Below are positions 36,271 to 48,046 of a stretch of 64,000 bases of DNA, piece by piece. The position numbers and the translations under genes were made by a program. Origin of the DNA: Circinella umbellata. Its lineage: Eukaryota; Mucoromycota; Mucoromycetes; Mucorales; Lichtheimiaceae. Position 1 is the first letter of the stretch; each line of letters opens with the position of its first letter. The stretch covers positions 744,001-808,000 of the forward strand of contig JAIWNF010000016.1 of the NCBI GenBank assembly GCA_025093555.1, read 5' to 3'. The notes under the pieces were generated by a model. That model was not told the origin of the DNA. It did not search any database and was given only the letters and a program-made list of their open reading frames with translations.

Positions 36271-38497
36271 TTAATAAGGGTTTCCTTTTTCTTCACAGTC
36301 TCCCAAGAACTTCTTGATATTATTGATAAGTGCACTTTTAGATAGCTCGTCCAGTGTATTTGTGAGTTGGCTATATTCATATTGATATGACCAGTCTGTA
36401 TTCGCAAGTAAAATTTCTTTGAAAACAAAGTGCAATAATTTATCTTAGTATGTATTGATTATAACGTGGAACACTAAATAAACTGTAAATGGTTCTTTTA
36501 TAATCTAAAAGAAAATAACAATTTATTACCTTCAGCACAAGTTACAAACTGGTTTTCAACTCTCTTGCGTAAAATATAAATTTCGTTAGCAGTATTGTTA
36601 TTGGAAGAGTGCTTCTTGCGTAAATGCATGTGTACAGAAATAAGTAAGAATTGTCGTAGCAACGTTTTATCAATTTGTTATACAATGAAAGAAAGAATTT
36701 TAATATTGGATGACAACAATGAACATACCTGTATATCAATTGTAAACGTCTTGATGGCATTCGTATGTAAACATACTAGCTGACCGAGAAAGAATACCTT
36801 AAGTTTAAGATTAAGGGCGTTCAATAATTCCTTACCCATTCTTTCGTAAGTTTCCGAGTAATAAACTGAGGCGGTTTGATTGTATTTTTTCATTAAACCA
36901 AATCGAATTTTATGTATTCGATTACTCAAATCATCAACAATCTCCTCTTTTTCCAGTATACAGGCCTTCAAGAATCGTGTCTCCTTGGTAAACTGTTTCA
37001 AAACCGCCTTGAAAATTTAAGCAAAAAGAAAAGCACTTTTAGTACCTATGTTCATGTACATCATGTAGTCAATTGTATTTAAAAAATATGTCGTTAATTT
37101 TCAAAGTTATTATCGTGCTTTACATTTGAAATTTTATTACAATGAAACTCTGCCAAAAGCTCTTGTCGTGCAGGTAAATCGAGCTTCTTATTCGAGTAAA
37201 TTTGTTTCCAAATGTCTCCAGCATAGTCGCCGTAACCTTCCGCAGGAATGCCTTTGTGATATTTTGATTGAAACACGTAGCAGCGATGTGTCATATCTGT
37301 AAACCAATGTTGAACACCGGCAATTTCTTTGTCAAACTTTTTAGAAGAATCGACTGCATGAGACAACCCCATCACCATAAAATCAAAAAATTCGTGAATA
37401 GCACAATTATCCAAACCGTCAGGCTGTAAATCCAAAAAAATAAAATAAAAAAAAATTGCGTATGAAATTAGATTCTAGATATTTTTCTTTTATATTGAAT
37501 AAAATACCTTATTTAATCCTTTCCAAATCTCCTTGATGTTATTGTATAAACTCTCTTTCAACTTTTCAAACGGGACTTGACCATCATAATCACGAATAGC
37601 AATTATAATTAAAGTGTTTCGCTGCTGTTTTCTAAAATGTTGTATTTTAGTGAGCAGCATATATTTATTAAGCATTCAACAAAAAAAAATAACTTGCTAT
37701 ATAAATATAAATATACAACTATGTATAAAGTAGAGAAAAAGTGTCCATGGTGTCTTATGTATTACCTTTTTTGATTTTGAAAAAGTTCAAGACTCGCTTG
37801 AAAAATAGTCTTGAGTATACTCATGTCACTACTTGCAGAAAGATTGACTTTATTTTCGAACAGATTAAAAATGATCACTTCACTTGTTGCCAGTGCGAAT
37901 AAAGTGGCTCTACGTTCAAAGCCTTTACTCGATCCGATTCAGCCCTATCGGTACCCTCAACATCCATTACCAATATAGGTAAGTCTTTTGCTCGAGACAT
38001 CCAAATACCTTCAGTTGTCTGGCTTGTACCCATCCCGTCAGATGAAGTTCCAAATAATTTATTTAGTAGGCTGAATCCCATGCTTGTATACTCGACTTCA
38101 AATGTAGTTCCAAATAGCTTATTTAATAAAGTACCTAAATGTGTATATTAAAGGTGGTGTGTGTTGTCATTAGTAAAAAGAAAAAAAAAGAAATTAACAT
38201 ATCAATAAAAAAAAACAGCACCTAGACACAACTATTACTACATGAATACATACTTTTGCCAGTGCCTTGAGGACCAAAAATAGATACAACATGATAATCA
38301 AGCTTTGTCTTGTCTAGTTTCCAGGATTGCTCTATAAAAGATGATAATTTATAACTATAGTTATAAAAAAAACTATAAGTTTCAAATAAAAGATAGTAGC
38401 AACACGGCAATAAATAATTTAACAGAACATACTCAAAGTTTTGACTCCTGTTAACTATCTGGAGAGGTGGATATGGATCTTTTTTTGTAGTAACCAT
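36271..38497 (-). pseudogene. Sey1/RHD3-like ER-fusion GTPase gene, frameshifted and truncated
   Basis: Exons fit 38497-38433, 38354-38254, 38134-37766, 37631-37508, 37423-37124, 37007-36729, 36614-36530 and 36416-36271. The GTPase domain has P-loop GPQGTGKS, switch region [16 protein letters not shown] and the guanine motif IAIRDYD, then the helical segments typical of Sey1 (PARQELLAEFHC, NTDWSYQYEY). Sey1 fuses ER tubules and normally has ~780-870 residues with two membrane helices near the C-terminus; here the frame stops at about 490, before them. Exon 3 is one base short: after DRAESDRVK near 37921 the family frame ([14 protein letters not shown]) resumes only in another frame. A 20-residue segment (LLNKLFGT repeated) is duplicated before the switch. 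Pseudogene or assembly error in an A-run; truncation remains either way. Confidence 0.8.
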
Positions 38498-38822
38498 ATT
38501 TTTATAGAATCGAGAAAGTTTTTACAAAAAAAAAAGTAAAATGGAAAGAAAATGATACTGCCAATACATCAATCCCACATTGTTAAAGTTGTCGTCAATA
38601 GAAATCCTCATTGAAGCTGGACCAGATCCAGTAAACAACAAGAGATTAAGAGGTTATGTATTAGAGTAATCTAATTTATAATGGTCTTATGACAGAATAT
38701 AATATATATAAATATTTGTTGCTATTATTATATTTACAAAATACACAAAAAAAATATTGTTTTTCAATTATTACACATTGCTACTAATACTATTAGTATC
38801 ATTATTATTGCTGTTATTGTTA
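38498..38822. other. Intergenic, 0.3 kb
   Basis: Short AT-rich spacer between the unknown 10-exon gene's 3' end and the Sey1-like gene's start. Nothing recognised. Confidence 0.5.
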
Positions 38823-41791
38823 TTACACGGACGCAATTATGCTATTTACATGATTGGTTATTAGTCGAAGTTTGTTTGATAGACTATTATCGCTGAGAAG
38901 AGAGTATTCGTCATCAAGCGTCATTGTAAGATTAAGTAATGATTCCCACATGGGTAGATAATCGTAGAATAGGTATACGATAGATGTATTGTAGGGTAAT
39001 GTTATTGAAGAAGAGAGTGCACTGTCACTGATTATTGTTGCTGGTTGTTGTGATAATACATCATAATGTAATGTTGTATCGAGCTATACAGACATATATA
39101 AATATGTATAAAGCAATAGTCAAGTAGTCAGATCCACGGTCAAAGAAAAATTATGTTCTTCAAATCTTACCAATGATATATAATCTTTATTTTTCCAATG
39201 TGACAGATGTGATAATATAGTTAAAGTAGTAATGAGTGCAATAGCAATATTACCATTAAACACATCGTACCATTCCAAAGAAAATAACTGAATAACTGAT
39301 TCTGGGTCGTTGTCACAAAAGCCTATTATTTAACGGTTTTTTAATGATGTTGCTTTATATCTTTTTATATGCTGTTTCGCAAAAGTAAAAATGAGTTCAG
39401 TGCTTGACTAATTCAATCTTTACCTTTAAGCGCAAGAATCCATTCACGGATGCGATCGAGGCAGGAGTCCAGACGATCGTCATCAGAAGGACAAACCATC
39501 CAACCTACCATTTTCCAAGCCGCATTGATCTAAAATATAAACCCATATTATCAACTCAATTTAATATTTATGCAGTGTATGCTTTCAGGAATAAATATAT
39601 TATTATTACAGCTTACCCTTCCATTCCATTGTTCAAACTTATTGGAACACCATTCGAAAATAACTAACATACAATTATATATGAACCTCGGATACATGAG
39701 TGGAAGAAGCCAGGCATGACATCGTCGATTTTTCATCTCATCTATATCTCCAGCATAAATATATAATTCAAGGGATTTTTGAAGCTTAACATAACTTTGT
39801 TGATTATTCGAGTCAGTGATAATATTCACGGCGGATGCGAGTTGTGAAGGTAAATGCTATATATATATATATATTATAAAAAATAATCAGTACTTAGTAT
39901 ATTCTATGTTTATCTTTAATAACTATACGATCATCACGTGAAGAATTCATCCTTACTTACTTGGATATTACTATTACTATTTATTAATTGATCATCATGT
40001 GTGTGCATTACTGAATCAAACACATAGTAAAGAAGTCTAAACACTCTCCAATCTCCTGTAGAGAGCAATTGCTCTGAGATGATAGTGTAAACTTTACGAA
40101 AGTGACCAACATTAATCATCATTGTCTGAATAAGTGTAGAATTACTCAATTGAGATCTTATATTATCCGATGAAATATATTTTGGTTGAAGTGCAATATC
40201 ATCGATTGTATCTACAATTTCAGCTTCAAGAATTTTATCATAAAAACGCCATAAACTAAAAAAATAAATGCTATAAGTACAAAGTCATACTGTATACATC
40301 ACATCATATATGAAATTTCACCTCCTCCCTTTATATCCCCCCTTTTTTTTGTCTGCATTACCCTGTTTTGATATGCCACGGCCATTGTTGATATAAATAC
40401 CATAATTGGCTTTTTCCTCGATTATCATCTTGTCGGTGTTGTAGTAATGTATCCAGAAATAGCTGTGAAATTGGTTTATTGATAGTTTTGATTTGTTGAA
40501 TCAATTCTTCTTCATCACTATCATATTCCTGTTCATTATATTTTCCACTTTCATTTGTTAATGTTGCTGTCGTTGTTGTAGTTGGCGGTGAATATTTGAC
40601 ACCCCAATAAATAAAAGTAAATTCTTTTTCTAATAATTCGATAGCACATGCCACCAATTTTTGTATCAGTTGTTTCGTCTTCTCTTGATGAATAAGTATA
40701 AGACTCATATCCAATAATTTCCTCACTTTTTCACTCTATCAAAAAAATACGATAGTGGATATGTGATTAATTCAAGAGTTTCTTTCTAGCATGAGTTATA
40801 TGAGCTCTATTCAATAATAATTATGGTCAGATTTACATGTAAAGTGTCAGCTATTGAACGGATATCTAACTCTTCAATTAGACGCTCGATTTGCTGTTGT
40901 ATATATTGATCATTATCTCTTTTGGCATTTCGATCCACTTCATTTGAGTCAACTATAGATGTATGAATGAGTCGACGTAATCGTGTGATACACCATTGAA
41001 TGGACCTAATATTTGTATAAACATTACATGTATACATTAAATTTGATTATATATAAAGAAGATATATGTATTGCATAACTCACAAACAAAAAAACGAAAA
41101 AAGTAATAATATATGATTATATTTACGGTGGTTGTTTTTGAAGTGATTGTTCTCTATTGGAGTGTTCAAATTTGGTATATTCAAGTAAACAAGCAACAAG
41201 TCGTTTGGCAATTTCAGGGTGGGTTGCTAAAAGTGGGTGAATCTATATTATATTCATAGTAACCTATGTTAAGTTTTCTTTTTTTTTTCCCCAACAAAAG
41301 TTAAAAACTAAATAATATAGACATTAAATTTACAGAGGCTTTTGTAAGTATTGATTCAGCTTGTGGATAAAGTGCTGAACATTGATCTGGTGTTTGACAT
41401 CGACAAAGTGCCTAGATTATTCGTTTTATTAAAAGAACGCCTTTTTTTTTAGTTTCTTTTAGAGAAAAGTTATGTATGGTCATTCTTTTCTATTGTTTTA
41501 GTGTTGTAGATGTATATTACATTGTAAAAATCGTTAAGGAATTGTAGTATAAATGGAGATTCTTGAACTAGTATTCGAAATCTCTTTGAATTGTCATTAT
41601 CATGTTGATCGGTAAATGCTCTTTTGAAGCGAGGCCAGTCCATGTGAGACCAGATGGTATGGGGAGAACGCGCTGCTTTGAAAAATTGAAGTGGGCATCT
41701 TTCTCGCGTTCCGGAACTTGAAATTCCCGGAATTAGATTGGTTGCTACGCATATAGCACAGTAAACATAGTATATTACATCCTTCTTTGTC
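38823..41791 (-). CDS. Unknown protein, multi-exon, 5' end not found
   Basis: Ten exons with consistent phase: 41791-41521, 41411-41334, 41242-41127, 41005-40837, 40735-40362, 40255-39961, 39856-39617, 39529-39424, 39322-39171 and 39083-38823; 686 residues visible. The first visible exon starts in mid-codon (TKKDVIYYVYCAICV) and no in-frame ATG with donor was found upstream, so at least one 5' exon is missing. The protein is mostly helical and soluble by eye, with repeated Leu-rich helices (HPLLATHPEIAKRLVACLLE, EKVRKLLDMSLILIH) and an Asp/Glu-rich insert (YDSDEEELIQQ). It looks like an alpha-solenoid scaffold. I do not recognise the family. The regular phases across nine introns argue that it is a live gene. 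Confidence 0.7.
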
Positions 41792-43265
41792 CTTTATATA
41801 AAATATAGTAAGCAGGCTTATTAATCAACAGGTTACTTGTAATGGGGTCAAATAAGAGAGTAAAATATATATTCAGGAAAAAAAATGAAAAGAAGGTGTC
41901 TATAGCTACCACTTTGCCACTGTAGATTTGTTTGGCATAGATGGCTGTAATTAATACTATGCACTTAGTGACGAGTATAATAAGTTAGTACTATATAACT
42001 ACTAAAGCTATGTGTCTTATTGCTAGTTTAGCTTCTAATTATAACAAGTAGCTCATACAACAAAGGTAAATATAAGAGTGTTCGAGAAAGGTCATACAAG
42101 TGCGCATGGTAGTACGGGCCCATCATTGTTACTGAAATAACGACACAGGTATAGTGTTATATATTGATTTGTTTATTATGAGAGATGGTACTACATATCT
42201 TAATGTAGCCTCAAAGCCTGACAAGCTTTAATTAATAAATGAATGATTATTATAATGTAACATCATGACATTTTTATCCCACATGACTATAGACGAAAAG
42301 AATAGGTCACACACCATGTCATTTTCTTTTTTTTTTTTTTCCAAAAAACACTTAAATTGCGGGGAGATGGTACTACCTCTGTTCGTCCTCCATATCTGAT
42401 GCAACAATACACAAATATGTTTTGGTTACGTTAAAAAAAAACTGAGCCCTGCATCCATGTACTACAACAAAAAAACAACAACAATGATGTCTTATTGTAT
42501 GTGTAAAGTAACACCTGTTGGCTCGTGATTTACATAATGGCGCACAGATGCTCTTTTTTTTTTGTATTATTATTAGTTTTTGACATGATAGTAGCACCAA
42601 AAAAAAAAAAGAATAAGATTTGAAATGAGAAATAATTTAAAAATGGTATCATAAAAAAACAATTTTTTTTGGGGGGCAGCCGTAATAATATAAAATAATA
42701 TATGTGTTATAATGCGTGAACAAGAGAAAAGAAAATGAGGTGTACAAAGAAAAAAGAATTACAATGAATGACTTGATCGGGAGAGATAGAGAGTAGTGAA
42801 TTGTTGTAAAAAAAAATACAGTTTGGCAAAAAGGTTTTGTGATCATTACAATTGGCAAGAATAGAAAAGGTACAAAAAAGAAAAAGAAAAGAGCATATCA
42901 TAACAACAATAAGTAGTAATAGTAGTTGTAAAACACAAAAAACAAAGGGGAGAGAGGGTAAAAACATAAAATGTTTTTTTTTTGGGATGGGATGTGGAAG
43001 GGAAAGAAAGATGGCTTTTTTTTTTGTGTTATATGTATTGTGAAAAAATATTTATGAAATCTGTATGTTTTTTTAAAGTTTGTTTTGAAATTATAAAAGA
43101 ATTGTGATAGTAATAATATAATATAATATAAAAAAAGAATATGATGAAAGTATAATAGTAAAGAAAAGCAAGATTGGGTGCGGGGGATAAAAAAAGGATG
43201 ATATAATTATAGTTATATATATATATATAAAAGTATGTATAAAATAATATAATAAGAACAGTTTT
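41792..43265. other. Intergenic, 1.5 kb
   Basis: 5' side of the unknown gene and 3' side of the NDT80 gene. Poly-A/T runs and low-complexity frames only. Confidence 0.45.
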
Positions 43266-45686
43266 CTATGAAGTAGCTTGTTGGTTGCAAATGTTGGTAA
43301 CAGCATTATACTTGCGTGCACCACCTACATAAGGTGTCGTTGGTGTTGTTGGTGAAAATGCACTTGTTTGAGACGCATTAGAAGAAAGCGTAGGAGTATT
43401 TTGTTGATGTTGTTGTTGAGCTGCAGCAGCAAAATACGATGGTTGTTGTTGATGATGAGGATGAGGAGAATGCTGGTGATGAACCGATCCAGTCGAATTC
43501 ATTCTTGAACGTGTGCCATTCCAATCCATGCCAGCTGCGGCTGCGGCTGCGGCTGCAGAAGCAGGATCCATCGTAGGAACATAACCGTTATTGGGTGTAG
43601 GAGGATGTGATAATCTTGGTTCTTCATGTATAGATGAAGATGATGGAGGAGGAGCATGTGCTGCTTGTGCTGTTGCTTGTGGTGGAGGTGGAGGAGCAGC
43701 GAAATCATTATTTCCATTGTACATTTGTGGTGTAGGAGATTGTGGTGAGCCTGAAGACATCATATAAGAAGGATGTTGATGCGATGATGGATGAGGTGGT
43801 GGTGGTGGTGGATGATGATGATGATGGTGGTGGTGTTGTTGTTGAGGGTGCTGGTGATGATGACTATTACCATGGTAACCAGGACCTGGAGGTGGTGGTG
43901 GAGGACCAGCAGAAGATGTTGATGGGGTAGGAGGACCATGACTCATCATCATTGTTGGTGGAACTGGACCAAAATGTGCTGCTGGATGATAATAAGGATA
44001 AGACGGCGATCCGTATTCATTTGTTGGCATCATAGCTGGTGGCGTATAAGACGGTCTTGGAAATCCACCATGTTCAGCACCCGAAGGTGGAGGTGGAGGA
44101 TGTGAATGGTGATGATGATGATGAGGCGATTGTGTTGGTGGAGGTGGTGGAGGTGGAGGAGCATTTCCAGCGGCAGCAGCAGCAGCAGCGGCAGCGGCAG
44201 CATTACCCATCATTCCCGAACGTTCTTGACTATCGGTATAGTGGCCGGGGCTACGGCCACGAACAACCAAAGGAGCGGATTGACACGATGCAATTTTTAT
44301 AGGTTCCCCTTGATCCGTTTCTGCATAAAGATCTGTGACACAAACATAATATTGTTGAGCCGCACGTCGTTTTCCATTATTTGCCGTAGCCGTTTTGAAT
44401 TGAATACGTTCAAACGTAACAATGTTTTGGTTTGTTCCGACTGAACTCATATTAAGATTTCCGCCTGGTGTGATTGGCTTTGATTGCGGGGTCATTTGAG
44501 GACCCTTATCACGCTTGGGTGTATGTTGAACCAACTCAATCCGTTTGTCACTATTGGAGACACGTGCAGAAATGCCCAACAAAAATCGTCGAACAGGATA
44601 AAACATTCCATCTTCTGCGCGAACAAGGCAAGGTGGTTCATGATCTGTATAATAATGATTGATCCCATGAATTGAAAATGCACTACTGACTTGGAAATAG
44701 TTTCGTCGATAACAGGTCCAATCATTGTCCGCAAGGAAAAATCCTCGGTCCATCTTTGATTGAATTCGAAGTGTCAACCTATAAAATTATTTATTTTTAT
44801 AATAAGAAATAAGAATAATAATAAAGTTAGCTTTTTAAACTTTTCGGGAAGAATAGGAATTTTAAAACTTTTTTTTTAACTTACAAAGTGGTTCTGTCAA
44901 GGCCGAATAAATTATCAAATGGCTTTGTAGAGCTAAAAAATGGGCCGGTTTCAGGTGGAAACAATGAATCACTACGACCACGTTTTCTTGGGACACCAGG
45001 GGACATAGTATATGCAGCATTGTGAAAAGGAGCTGTAGCATAAGGACCACTAGATGGTGATGGTTGTTGTTGTTGTTGTCTTGTTGGTGATGTTGCCTCT
45101 GTTATGGGGCTGGGGCGAGGAGGAGCACTAATTGAGCAAAATAAAAAATAGTTATCCAAAATCAGCATTTAGTTTTTCATTTTTTTCCAAACCATACATA
45201 TAAATTAATAACGAATTATACATTCTCTCCTTTTAAAAATAAAATAAAGTAAGTGCAAAAGTTTGTTACCCAGGCAATCGAGAGTCAATCGGCGCCTCTG
45301 GCTTTACTGAATATCCAGCATTATTAGCTGAGGTGTAAGGATGTTGCTGGTGTCTAAAAAAAACATGCAAAGAAAAAATAATCAATGGGTATAGCCATAT
45401 ATAGGAGGATCAAATAAAAAAAAACTTAGTTCCCGACATTCTCTCTTTCATATGATGGAACACACACTCAAACACAACAACATATTTATTCACACAGCAT
45501 AAAATAATACTAATAATCACAAATCTCAGTTGCTACTTACATGGGAGGATGCATTGGAGCACTTTGTGGAAATGATGGTGGTGGATAAGCCGAATGATCC
45601 ATAGGTGGATAATGTGATTCGGGTACAGACGGACTAGGGAGACTTTGTGGCATTTGCCATTCTTTTGAATCGTGAACCGAGTTCAT
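43266..45686 (-). CDS. NDT80/PhoG-domain transcription factor (VIB-1/XprG-like)
   Basis: Four exons, 45686-45541, 45353-45270, 45127-44885 and 44778-43266, give 661 residues. The NDT80/PhoG DNA-binding domain lies at about 155-325: LRIQSKMDRGFFLADNDWTC, YRRNYFQVS, then RIELVQHTPKRDKGPQ, TFERIQFKTATANNGKRRA, QQYYVCVTDLYA and a basic VVRGRSPGHY end. VIB-1 and XprG of ascomycetes carry the same QHTPKRDKGPQ signature and regulate carbon/nitrogen starvation, proteases and cell death; the role here is inferred from family only. The N-terminal ~150 residues are Pro/Ser/Gln-rich. The C-terminal half is extreme low complexity with Pro, His and Ala runs. The DNA-binding domain sits in one large exon. 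The gene is alone, with a 2.3 kb upstream region. Confidence 0.9.
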
Positions 45687-48046
45687 GGTTGTTAAAAAAA
45701 CGCGTTTGTTTGATATAATTTGGAATTACTGCTGTAGTTGTTGATTAATCAAAATTTTTCTTTATTTTATTCTTCCTCTTATTCTTTTTTTTTCCACCTA
45801 TAACTTTTTGAGTTTTGAAAAGAGGATTACAAAATTAATAAAAAAAGAAGAAAGAAAAACAAAAAAATAAAAGAAAATTAGAGTGAAAAGAAAGAAGGAA
45901 GTAAGAAAAAAAAAAAACTTATAACAACGATTAATAGAGGAAAAGACCCGTTTTCTCTCTTTTTTAGAGGTCGGGGAAATTGAATTAAAGTTAAGGAACA
46001 GATACAACACTAACAAGAGAGGAAACCCGCTCAACTCATTTCCATTTTTGTGTCAAAATTATTGTGATAAGATTTTCGCAACAGGTTATGGGATCGGCGT
46101 GTGCAGTGGAACCTTGTGTGATCTCTCTCTCTCTCTCTCTTTTTAGCCTACTTTTACTTTTGTCGTTTTGTGCCAAAAAGGATTCCATCAACTTATTTGT
46201 CAAAAAATCTCTCTTTTACCCATTAACATTGTATTGTTTCACAGGAGCAGGTCACCCCGTCTTTTTTTTTATTAGTTTACATTAAAAAAAAACTAAACTT
46301 TTTAGCTATAAAAATTGATTCCTGTCATGCCGCTGTGTATTGTTGATCCTTTTTTTTTTATATCACAATAGAAATATATGCGTATTACGAGCACAAGTGT
46401 TGTACATGCATTACATCGAAATGCTCCTTGCATTATATAACAGAAAATGTAATTAAATCCCTGACATAATTCATCGTCATGATCAACATTGTTGTCATCT
46501 CAACACAAATAAAAAATTCTATCTTTTCCCGCCGCCTCCTCTTCTTATTTCTTATTTCTTATTTTTTTTTTTTTTTTTGCTCGCTTTCATTTTCCATCTC
46601 TGGGAAGATCAAAATCAATCGGGGGGACATTGAATATATATTTATGTAAATTATATATAATATAATATATATATATATAAAACCTGAATAAAAAGTTAAT
46701 GTAAAAGTGTGTCACCGAGTCAACGGCCCAAAACTTTGGTTTTTCCGCGCCCCACATGATAGCGTTAAAAAAAAGCATAACTCATATGTTAAAAAGACTT
46801 TTTTAGATGAGTTATACTTTGTAGTAAAAAAAACCAGATCTACTTATATTTATTATTGTTAGTAAACCTCGCACGAAAAAAAAATTACAAAAGATTTCAT
46901 GTTGTTGTGTTGCTATGCGATGCGCACGGACGGTACTCATTCCAGCATTGGCAAGCAAAAATAAAACTCTCCACTTTTTCTTTTGTTTCGGTTCCTCATT
47001 GGAGTACGTGACTTTTTGAAAAAAAAAAAAAGTCAATCACAAGAGAGAAGGAAGAATAGTTTTGAAGAAAAAGGTGTAGTAATAGTAATTTTTGTGTTTT
47101 ACGTATTACTATTACTACTTTTATCTAAAATGGTTATAAAGTTTTCCCGATTTCCATTTTTCGTTCCAATCCGAAAGTAAAAGATGAAGAGTCTCCTGCC
47201 GCGGTTAATAATCACAAGTACGGTTTTTTTTTTTACATTACCGATGTAGAGCTTCTGATTAATTGATTATGTGTAAGTTATTATTATCATTTATATAAAG
47301 AAAAGAGAAAGAGAAAGGATAGCTACATCAAGGTAATATACCTTTTTTGTTTTTTTTTTATGAACATACCTGTGAAACTTTAATTTCTTTTTTAGTGCCC
47401 CTGGTTTTATCAATATTACACGGCCCCCGGTCTATCTCTTTCTCGCTTACCCAAACCATTCTTTCGGTCTATGTATCTTTTTTTTTTCCCTTCAAATAGT
47501 TGCAATTCTTATTTTTTTGAGCCTATAACTTGACGTGCACAGGGCAACGTTTTTTTTTTTTTTTACAGGTTCACAAAAAAAGTATGCGTAACCAAGGACC
47601 GTTACAATGTCGTACTAGTGCTATTCACTGTAACTCTTTAAAATATAAATCCGAACTGAAACATGAAAGCACAGACCATTCAAACTGAAACATTTTACTA
47701 GTATAACGTTACAAAAGATATGTAGAAAGAAAGAACGACAGTGACCCTGATAATGTAATCCCTGGTTTTACACAATTTTCGAGACTATTCTGTTATACAT
47801 TTTTTCTGTGTATATTATAAGCTATTAATTTTTTTTTTTTTCATCTATTTACCGCTTTTTTTTGGCAAGAGAGTAGATGATCTTACAAATAAGGGGAGAT
47901 TGTTGTTGTGCATCATCAGTAGATGTATTGTATATAGATGGGTGATATCTTATGGGAACCAGCAACAATAATAGTAGTGCTTGGCTTTGCATAAAAACAA
48001 ATCTCTTGTTCTTAACTCTTTTTTTTTTCTCTTTCTTAAATTTAAG
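45687..48046. other. Intergenic, 2.4 kb, divergent promoters
   Basis: Lies between the divergent NDT80 and F-box genes. It has a (TC)n run at about 46122-46141, long T-runs, and no coding signal. The length would suit a complex promoter for the regulator, but no motif is defined. Confidence 0.5.

Noticed and set aside
36779..36796. 18-nt GT...AG stretch inside exon 6 of the Sey1-like gene
   Set aside because: Too short for a spliceosomal intron; the frame stays open through it and the encoded residues fit the family.
43742..44444. Plus-strand open frames rich in Val/Asp/Gly
   Set aside because: Antisense shadows of the His/Pro-rich tail of the NDT80 factor.
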